Positions 1 through 4,901 of a stretch of 6,649 nt of DNA are shown here, in pieces. Under the pieces are notes generated by a model. That model was not told the DNA's origin. It was given only the letters and a program-made list of their open reading frames with translations, and made no database searches. A program made the translations under genes and the position numbers. The stretch lies in the NCBI GenBank assembly GCA_017745015.1, contig JAGIAF010000056.1, positions 7,641 to 14,289 of the forward strand. Reading direction: 5' to 3'. Positions within the stretch are counted from its first letter, which is position 1. Every line of letters begins with the position of its first letter. The stretch is from Bdellovibrio sp. GTDB lineage: Bacteria > Bdellovibrionota > Bdellovibrionia > Bdellovibrionales > Bdellovibrionaceae.

Positions 1-864
1 GAACAACATAAACCACAGACGTTTGCGCGGACGACTTCCGAAAAATAAAGCTCCGGCAAAATTTCCGACTCCATAGGAAGCCATTACTAAGCCAAACATT
101 CGCGCGTCACCATTAGTGACTTGATGAACCAGCAAAGCAAAGCCAATCATCAATGCCAAATTCCAAGTACCTGCGGTGAGTGCTTTTGAAATGAAGACAT
201 AAGTCATTCCTGGTTTGGAACGAATCAAAGCAAAGCCCGAATGCAGAGCCTCCGAAAAACTCACAGAAGGCACATTCTCTTTGGGAGTCTCCGGCACATG
301 GTCTTTCAAAGTGCGAACTGACATCGCTGACACCAAGAATGTCAGAGCATCGATCGTAAAGAAGTGGATCATCGGAATAAATGCCGAAAGAAGTCCCACA
401 ATCGCAGGGCCAATCATTCGTGCCATGCGAATTGTCGTGCTCATCAAACCGTTCGTGGACTGCATAGTCTCCGCATCTTTTGCGAGCAGCGGAATGGTCG
501 CTTGTGTTGCGGGATCAAAGAAGGCACTGAGCGCCGACAGCGAAAGGGCCATCGACCACAACATCCACATCGGAACTTGCATGAAAAAGGAAGCAACAAC
601 AGGAATCACTACGATGGCGGCACGAATAAGATCTACGCCGATCATGGTGCGCAGCGGATGCCAGCGATCCGCCCATTTTCCACCGATAAAACTTAAGAGC
701 ATCAATGAGGCTGTCTGCCCCGCCGCGAGATAACCTGTGTTTGCCCCCATCAATCCGACTGCAAACCAAGTTAACCCGACTCGATAGATTTCATCTCCAA
801 TAGAAGAAAAGGCCTGGCCAAACCAAAGACGTTTTAATTGAGGCTGCTGCAGAGCCTTGAGCAT
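1..864 (-). CDS. MFS transporter, exporter-like (3' end beyond window)
   Basis: Predicted inner-membrane major facilitator superfamily transporter; the substrate cannot be told. 288 codons are open from an ATG at 862-864 to the window edge, so roughly the last quarter to third of a usual ~400-residue MFS protein is missing. The N-terminus reads MLKALQQPQLKRLWFGQAFS, typical of the MFS_3 / EntS-like drug and siderophore exporter group. The loop 2-3 signature is present as GGKWADRWHPLR (residues 61-72, with Asp66, Arg67 and Arg72). A second family-typical stretch, FFDPATQATIPLL, lies at 115-127. Hydrophobic segments are seen near 30-60, 75-95, 99-115 and again beyond about 140, with a longer polar loop in the middle. 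The start is chosen because an in-frame TAG at 874-876, the stop of the upstream gene, allows no earlier start. Only a weak purine-rich AGAGAGA precedes it, so translation may be coupled to the upstream dehydrogenase gene nine bases away. The family call is firm; efflux direction is inference from the subgroup. Confidence 0.9.
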   Translation of the reverse strand, partial: MLKALQQPQLKRLWFGQAFSSIGDEIYRVGLTWFAVGLMGANTGYLAAGQTASLMLLSFIGGKWADRWHPLRTMIGVDLIRAAIVVIPVVASFFMQVPMWMLWSMALSLSALSAFFDPATQATIPLLAKDAETMQSTNGLMSTTIRMARMIGPAIVGLLSAFIPMIHFFTIDALTFLVSAMSVRTLKDHVPETPKENVPSVSFSEALHSGFALIRSKPGMTYVFISKALTAGTWNLALMIGFALLVHQVTNGDARMFGLVMASYGVGNFAGALFFGSRPRKRLWFMLF

Positions 865-873
865 AAATTCTCT

Positions 874-2997
874 CTATCGGGCGATATAGTAAACGCCGTC
901 CTCCGGTGCGGGACAAACTCCTTGAAAGAGTCTGCTGTGCGAAGGAACCAAGTACACTCGGTACCAATTGTAGCCGTCACTATTTACGACTTTATTCGCA
1001 CGCGGATCAATATAGACAATATCACCGGGATTGAATTGCCCGCAAGCTTTGGCCGAAGTAGTCGGTTGAATACGAATGTTGCGCTTATCTGTCACCGTGA
1101 AGCGACCATAGCTTTTATCGACGTCTGTCGGGAGTGAATTCACCCAGACCGAAACAATCTTATTCAGACGCTCACCTTCCGCTGTGCCGTAAAACTGCTG
1201 CTTATCAGCAGGTGGCATTGGCGTGTACCCTTCAAGGCGCGCGATAGAGCCGTAAAGTTTGCTGCGCTCAAGATCCTTCGGAACAATCCACTCATTTTTC
1301 ACCAGGAAATCTAAGTTACTGAAACGATCCGTAGCAATGTCTTGGGCTTGAAGATTGCCATGACAACCCATGCAATTCTTTTGAATCACTTCGCTTTGAA
1401 CTTGGCGATAAGCCTTATCTAGGTCGGGACTATCTTTGATCGCCGATCTCCAGGCTAATAATTGTACTTGAGGATCTGGAGCGTTCGCTGCATTTTTCTC
1501 GCAAGCATCTCGATAGTTGGCAATTTGAGTTCGTGCCAGTCTTACGATGGTGCGATTTTCGCGATCTTCAACGATCCACAAAGAACCATCACTTGCTTCA
1601 GTGAATGCTACTGGTGCTCCTTTAGGCCGAACACCTTTTACTTCGTTCCACTTCGAAATGATTTCAAGATATGGCGATTGGCGATCCATGCCACCGCGTG
1701 GAGAGAAAGTTTTAGCAACAGGACAACCCACTCCGTTATTAAAATTAAACGTGGTCGTCTTGTCTGCAGGCTTCGTAATTGGAAGGCCTTTTTCATCTAC
1801 AGTGTAGGCCACTAGACGATGACCCGTTGGCTGATACCCATGCCAAGTCACAAGAAGCTTTCCACCAAAAAGATCCGCGAACATATTTCCGCGATAATAA
1901 TCCATGTGCAATGGAGCCACATGCGGAGGCATCAAGATCCAAGGAGCTTGATACTCACCCGGATAATTCGGAGAAGTTTGCGCGCAATTCACCGGCTTTC
2001 TGAAACGCTCGTGAATCGGAAGCATTTTATTTTCTGGAAATTCCCACTCTGGAGACGTGGCGTGGAAATCATAACAGTACGGCCAGCCATAATGATAACC
2101 GCGACCTTTTTCCAAATCGATCACGTTCATTTCTTCATAGGGTTCTTCAAGCTCTGGGAAATCGCGACTGTTCTCGCCTTGAACCAAGTAGCCCGCTTGT
2201 GAAATCGCCATGGCCATAGAATTTCTTAAACCCGATGCCGCCACTTCGAACATCTTAATCCCGCCGGCAGGAATGTTCGCTAGTATTTGCGCAGGAACTC
2301 TGTAGATCGCACCGTTGCCTTGCGTTTGATCTTCCGGACATGACTTATAAACACCCGTTCCTTCCACGATACAATGATCACTTGGAGAGCCCGAGTTGAT
2401 GTAGAGGTCACCGTTACGCGGATCAAAAACAAACTGCGAAAGCGGATGCATGTAACCCTCTTTGCGAGGGATATTTCCGATCACAAGCTTCCAATCTGTG
2501 ACTTGTCCGTTTACAAAGTGGAACTTAGAAATCTGAACGCGTTCGCCGATATAGAAATATCCATCTGGGCCTAAGCGTAAACCGTGGGGGTTTTCCAAGC
2601 CTGCTTTAAGCAACTTCAATTCATAGTTGCCGCCGCTGCCAGGATTTAACAGAAACAATCGTCCATTTTTTGGAGCCCAACCACCCATATCAACAACTAA
2701 GAATGACTTCGATCCTGGAATTTGAACAATCGTGCGGGGCTTGATGAAACCTTTTTGTGTTGCCGGATCTAAAGCGCGATCTCTTGGCAAGACCATGCCC
2801 AAGCAAGTGCCTGGCATTGTTTCAACTTGCAAGCGTGGGTAGCCATCGCAAGAACGATCTTGCGGATCATATAGATAACCACTTTTATCAAGAATCATTT
2901 TACTTGAAGCTGCTTGCCGCGCTTGAGGAATTGCTGAATTATTGACGGATGTGCATTGAACCAAACAGAGTGCGAGAGCTAGAAGCAGAATACGCAT
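874..2997 (-). CDS. PQQ-type sugar/sorbosone dehydrogenase-like propeller with cytochrome c and SH3-like C-terminus, putative lipoprotein
   Basis: 707 residues. Predicted periplasmic or outer-membrane-anchored oxidoreductase that would oxidise a sugar or other alcohol/aldehyde at a PQQ-type propeller and hand electrons to its own haem. Residues 1-14 form a hydrophobic signal ending LVQ-Cys15, a relaxed lipobox. The propeller spans about 66-490: NPHGL with His138, ASGLRN with Arg258 and Asn259, YGWPYCYD at 303-310 and PPHVAPLHMDYYRG at 357-370 are the landmarks I recognise from glucose/sorbosone dehydrogenases; His and Arg are catalytic in soluble glucose dehydrogenase. A class I cytochrome c module follows at about 525-625, with NCMGCH (Cys542, Cys545, His546) and a likely axial Met594 in YTPMPP. 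The tail, about 632-707, looks like a bacterial SH3 domain (NIRIQP, GDIVYI, NWYRVYL) with two cysteines, 652 and 695, that could pair. The ATG at 2995-2997 is preceded by AAGGGG four bases upstream. First gene of a unit with the MFS gene. PQQ use is family inference; the substrate is unknown. Confidence 0.87.
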   Translation of the reverse strand: MRILLLALALCLVQCTSVNNSAIPQARQAASSKMILDKSGYLYDPQDRSCDGYPRLQVETMPGTCLGMVLPRDRALDPATQKGFIKPRTIVQIPGSKSFLVVDMGGWAPKNGRLFLLNPGSGGNYELKLLKAGLENPHGLRLGPDGYFYIGERVQISKFHFVNGQVTDWKLVIGNIPRKEGYMHPLSQFVFDPRNGDLYINSGSPSDHCIVEGTGVYKSCPEDQTQGNGAIYRVPAQILANIPAGGIKMFEVAASGLRNSMAMAISQAGYLVQGENSRDFPELEEPYEEMNVIDLEKGRGYHYGWPYCYDFHATSPEWEFPENKMLPIHERFRKPVNCAQTSPNYPGEYQAPWILMPPHVAPLHMDYYRGNMFADLFGGKLLVTWHGYQPTGHRLVAYTVDEKGLPITKPADKTTTFNFNNGVGCPVAKTFSPRGGMDRQSPYLEIISKWNEVKGVRPKGAPVAFTEASDGSLWIVEDRENRTIVRLARTQIANYRDACEKNAANAPDPQVQLLAWRSAIKDSPDLDKAYRQVQSEVIQKNCMGCHGNLQAQDIATDRFSNLDFLVKNEWIVPKDLERSKLYGSIARLEGYTPMPPADKQQFYGTAEGERLNKIVSVWVNSLPTDVDKSYGRFTVTDKRNIRIQPTTSAKACGQFNPGDIVYIDPRANKVVNSDGYNWYRVYLVPSHSRLFQGVCPAPEDGVYYIAR

Positions 2998-3030
2998 AAA
3001 TCCCCTTAAAGAACGACGTCCCTTAATAAT

Positions 3031-3060
3031 ATTGTGCGGGATTTATGGAAGGGCTGACAA
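3031..3060 (-). promoter_or_regulatory. Candidate sigma70-type promoter for the dehydrogenase-MFS unit
   Basis: Read on the minus strand, TTGTCA (3055-3060, five of six matches to the -35 consensus) is followed after 18 bases by CACAAT (3031-3036, four of six to the -10 consensus). It lies in the 67-base gap between the small hypothetical gene and the dehydrogenase start, leaving a short leader of about 25-30 bases. No clear hairpin terminator follows the upstream gene, so read-through from it is also possible. Match quality is only moderate. Confidence 0.35.
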
Positions 3061-3064
3061 CTGA

Positions 3065-3580
3065 TTAGATTTTAGGTGCCGTCACACGGATAATTTCTTC
3101 AACTGTTTTGCCAGCTGAGCGATAACGAACTGCGATCTCGTTATCTCCATGTTTCAATTGAATCAGGTCTGTTTGATATTTGTCAGAACCTCGATCAAAG
3201 ACTGAAGCTGTGTAACCATTGCTCTTATTGACGATTTCAATTTCGGAAACACTAAAGCCACGAACGCAGCTTTTACCGCGGAATTGAACATAACCGGCTT
3301 TGATATCAAGCTTAGTCGCCGACTTCTTCGTGCAATCCAAGTCGAAATCCGCTGACTGATGCAACGAAGTTTCGACCTTTCCAGGAACTACTTCAGACGA
3401 AGGAATGCTGGCAGGTTGACGACTTGAAACTGACACGGAAGCCTTAGACGCCACTGCTGGAACTACAACGGAAGCGACCTGATCTGGCTCCGTCAAGCTT
3501 GCGAATGTGCGCGCACCCAACAAAACAACAAGAACAAATGTCACAGCAATAAAATGAATCTCTGAAGGCTTCTTTAACAT
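3065..3580 (-). CDS. Hypothetical single-pass or secreted protein with compact beta-rich C-terminal domain
   Basis: 171 residues; I do not recognise the family. Residues 8-23 are a hydrophobic segment after a Lys-Lys start, acting either as an uncleaved inner-membrane anchor or as a signal peptide cut near TFA-S (26-28). Residues 30-75 are a low-complexity linker rich in Ser, Val, Ala and Pro. From about 77 to 171 the sequence alternates in a beta-strand pattern. It holds two cysteines (83 and 105) that could form a disulfide and ends with a KHGDNEIAVRY stretch (143-153), of the kind often seen in Ig-like extracellular domains. Anchor, linker and periplasmic C-terminal domain give a TonB-like topology beside exbB/exbD, but I see no TonB signature. 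A terminator and 205 bases separate it from exbD, so it is probably its own unit. The start is the first ATG before the hydrophobic segment; its ribosome binding site is weak. Confidence 0.72.
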   Translation of the reverse strand: MLKKPSEIHFIAVTFVLVVLLGARTFASLTEPDQVASVVVPAVASKASVSVSSRQPASIPSSEVVPGKVETSLHQSADFDLDCTKKSATKLDIKAGYVQFRGKSCVRGFSVSEIEIVNKSNGYTASVFDRGSDKYQTDLIQLKHGDNEIAVRYRSAGKTVEEIIRVTAPKI

Positions 3581-3718
3581 GATACTTCTAAATCGGAGTT
3601 CCCGAGCCAGACTTTAGCTGTGTCAAAATGAGAACGAGCTCGACCTAGTAGGTATTATGTTAAACATTTCAAGGATATAGAGGGTAAACAAGGCTTCCGG
3701 GCAAAAGTTTAGTTTTTT

Positions 3719-3736
3719 GTGTAGGTGTCTACACCT
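3719..3736. repeat. Short nested palindrome, possible operator or hairpin
   Basis: Two overlapping perfect inverted repeats: GTGTAG-GTGT-CTACAC at 3719-3734 and AGGTGT-CT-ACACCT at 3723-3736. It lies in the gap between exbD and the small hypothetical gene, about 140 bases upstream of the latter's start and just beyond the exbD terminator. Neither strand has a T-run immediately after it, so it is not an intrinsic terminator. It could be a protein-binding site or an mRNA structure; the binding factor is unknown. The rest of 3581-3718 is AT-rich with no gene and no convincing promoter. Confidence 0.45.
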
Positions 3737-3741
3737 TAATC

Positions 3742-3779
3742 CCAGAAAAAGAATCCGCCTTCGCTAAAGCTACGGCGGA
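3742..3779 (-). terminator. Rho-independent terminator after exbD
   Basis: On the minus strand, seven bases after the exbD stop, TCCGCC (3774-3779) pairs perfectly with GGCGGA (3754-3759). A further partly paired GCT/AGC step lies inside the loop. The hairpin is followed at once by TTCTTTTTCT (3744-3753). This ends the exbB-exbD unit and separates it from the gene at 3065-3580. Confidence 0.7.
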
Positions 3780-3785
3780 CGAGTC

Positions 3786-4190
3786 CTATTTTTTATCGAT
3801 GCTGATTGCGAATTTTTTAACGCCAGCTGATTTTACTATATCAAGGAGGCCCACTACTTTTCCGTGCGGGACATCTTTATCGGCGGAGATGATTGCTTGA
3901 ACTTCGGAATTTTTTGTTACTTCCTCTGTGGCTTTAGCTTTCACCGCATCTTCATTCACGAAGGTGCCATTCAAATTAATGCGACCGTCAGCAGTTAAAG
4001 CGATATTCAATTTACTCGGAGCTGTTTGATCACCGCTAGCTGCTTTTGGCAAATTCACGTTGATTGTCGGCTTGATAAACATCGGGGCTGTCACCATGAA
4101 GATGATCAAAACCACCAGGATGATATCCACCAGAGGGACAACGTTAATGTCCGCTATGGCTTCGTTGTTATCCCCATACTTATTTGCCAT
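3786..4190 (-). CDS. exbD: ExbD/TolR-family biopolymer transport protein
   Basis: 134 residues, the usual length for ExbD/TolR. The protein works with ExbB/TolQ in the inner membrane, where proton flow through the complex drives a periplasmic energy-transfer partner. A short cytoplasmic N-terminus ends in INVVPLVDIILVVLIIFMV (residues 15-33). This is the single membrane helix, and Asp22 in it matches the essential membrane aspartate (Asp25 of E. coli ExbD). TAPMFIKPTINVNLPKA follows, then a periplasmic domain of about 90 residues with the family-typical ISADKDVPHGKVV stretch. The start ATG is preceded by AAAAAAGGTG, which lies inside the last codons of exbB, and the two genes are three bases apart, so they are co-translated. 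Whether it serves a TonB, Tol-Pal or gliding-type system cannot be settled here, because no partner arm is recognisable; the symbol names the family. Confidence 0.93.
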   Translation of the reverse strand: MANKYGDNNEAIADINVVPLVDIILVVLIIFMVTAPMFIKPTINVNLPKAASGDQTAPSKLNIALTADGRINLNGTFVNEDAVKAKATEEVTKNSEVQAIISADKDVPHGKVVGLLDIVKSAGVKKFAISIDKK

Positions 4191-4193
4191 GAT

Positions 4194-4823
4194 CTACACA
4201 CCTTTTTTCTTAGCGTAAGCGAGGCACAATTCTTTCACGCTATCCAAGCTTTGGAAGATTCCGCGAACTTGTTTGCTGTAATAGTTGTAAGCGATAACCG
4301 CTGGGATCGCGACGAAAAGACCTGCTGCTGTAGCAACTAGGGCCATAGAGATACCCGCCATAACAGTTTGTTGGCCAGCTTCTGGAGATTGCGCCAAATC
4401 GTTAAACGCTTTCATGATACCAAGAACCGTACCGAAAAGACCGATATACGGAGCGTTGGATCCCAATGTCGCTAGGAAGTTCAAATATCTTTCGATTTCA
4501 GGACGCTCTGACAAAGCGAAAGTATTGAAGATTTCTTCCAAACCTTTGCTGCCAGAATCTCTCATATGCTTCATCGCGTAGCTTGCTGCGCGACCTTCCA
4601 ATGAGTTTGGATCTTTCGCAAGATCTTCCACATCTTCCACGCTGTTGCTTTGCAACGCCAATTTAATACGAGCACGAACGCGTTGAGACTCTGCAGACAC
4701 TCTTTTCAAAGCAAAGTATCTCTCAAGGATCATACCGATGCTGAGCACACTGAGAAGAAGCAAAAGCCATAGAACAACTTGGTCGGCTAGGTGAGCAACT
4801 GAGAAGATTTTTTCTGCGAGCAT
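4194..4823 (-). CDS. exbB: MotA/TolQ/ExbB-family proton channel protein
   Basis: 209 residues from the preferred start. Inner-membrane proton channel that forms a motor with the adjacent ExbD. Three membrane helices are seen: about 15-33 (QVVLWLLLLLSVLSIGMIL), 120-140 and 157-180. The two conserved polar residues of the channel are present as Thr132 in GLFGTVLGI and Thr165 in ALVATAAGL, matching the functional threonines of E. coli ExbB/TolQ. A cytoplasmic, charged helical stretch (40-115) separates helix 1 from helix 2, as is normal. I chose the ATG at 4821-4823 because a strong GGAGG sits ten bases upstream and the protein then starts right before helix 1. An in-frame ATG at 4896-4898 would add 25 unlike residues and would lie within the promoter -35 element. 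First gene of a two-gene unit with exbD. Confidence 0.92.
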   Translation of the reverse strand: MLAEKIFSVAHLADQVVLWLLLLLSVLSIGMILERYFALKRVSAESQRVRARIKLALQSNSVEDVEDLAKDPNSLEGRAASYAMKHMRDSGSKGLEEIFNTFALSERPEIERYLNFLATLGSNAPYIGLFGTVLGIMKAFNDLAQSPEAGQQTVMAGISMALVATAAGLFVAIPAVIAYNYYSKQVRGIFQSLDSVKELCLAYAKKKGV

Positions 4824-4830
4824 CGGGTGT

Positions 4831-4838
4831 TTTCCTCC
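4831..4838 (-). promoter_or_regulatory. Ribosome binding site deciding the exbB start
   Basis: On the minus strand GGAGGAAA is a near-perfect anti-16S match, with ten bases between GGAGG and the ATG at 4823. It supports the 209-residue form of ExbB over the longer reading from 4898. Confidence 0.8.
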
Positions 4839-4844
4839 AAAACT

Positions 4845-4873
4845 TTGACTGCCAAAAATTATTGATCCATTAT
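4845..4873 (+). promoter_or_regulatory. Candidate promoter for the sulfatase-like gene
   Basis: On the plus strand TTGACT (4845-4850, five of six matches) is followed after 17 bases by CATTAT (4868-4873, four of six). Transcription would start near 4880, giving a leader of only about 20 bases with no good Shine-Dalgarno at normal spacing before the ATG at 4902. Its -10 shares bases with the minus-strand exbB -10. Confidence 0.4.
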
Positions 4874-4898
4874 CTCTAAATCCATTAGAAATGGTCAA
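4869..4898 (-). promoter_or_regulatory. Promoter for exbB-exbD
   Basis: On the minus strand TTGACC (4893-4898, five of six matches) and GATAAT (4869-4874, five of six) are spaced by 18 bases. Transcription would begin near 4862, giving a leader of about 40 bases that carries the strong GGAGG site. The -35 ends three bases before the start codon of the divergent sulfatase-like gene. Confidence 0.6.
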
Positions 4899-4901
4899 GG
4901 T

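Noticed and set aside
215..733. Open plus-strand reading frame of 172 codons
   Set aside because: It lies antisense to the MFS gene, whose minus-strand reading has clear MFS motifs; the plus reading is Cys/Arg/Ile-mixed and resembles nothing.
838..2945. Several plus-strand open frames across the dehydrogenase gene
   Set aside because: All are antisense to a 707-residue protein with recognisable domains, and none has a ribosome binding site or a plausible composition.
3621..3626. Perfect minus-strand TTGACA upstream of the small hypothetical gene
   Set aside because: No acceptable -10 hexamer occurs 16-18 bases downstream (the bases there are GGGAAC), so I do not call a promoter.
3754..3790. 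Plus-strand reading of the exbD hairpin with a T-run as a bidirectional terminator
   Set aside because: On the plus strand the T-run starts about ten bases after the stem and no plus-strand gene lies upstream.
4026..4340. Plus-strand open frame across the exbB/exbD junction
   Set aside because: His- and Asp-rich shadow of the two well-conserved membrane protein genes.
4824..4898. Longer exbB start at 4898, adding 25 residues
   Set aside because: The added residues are not ExbB-like, the start would fall in the -35 element, and the GGAGG site points to the ATG at 4823.
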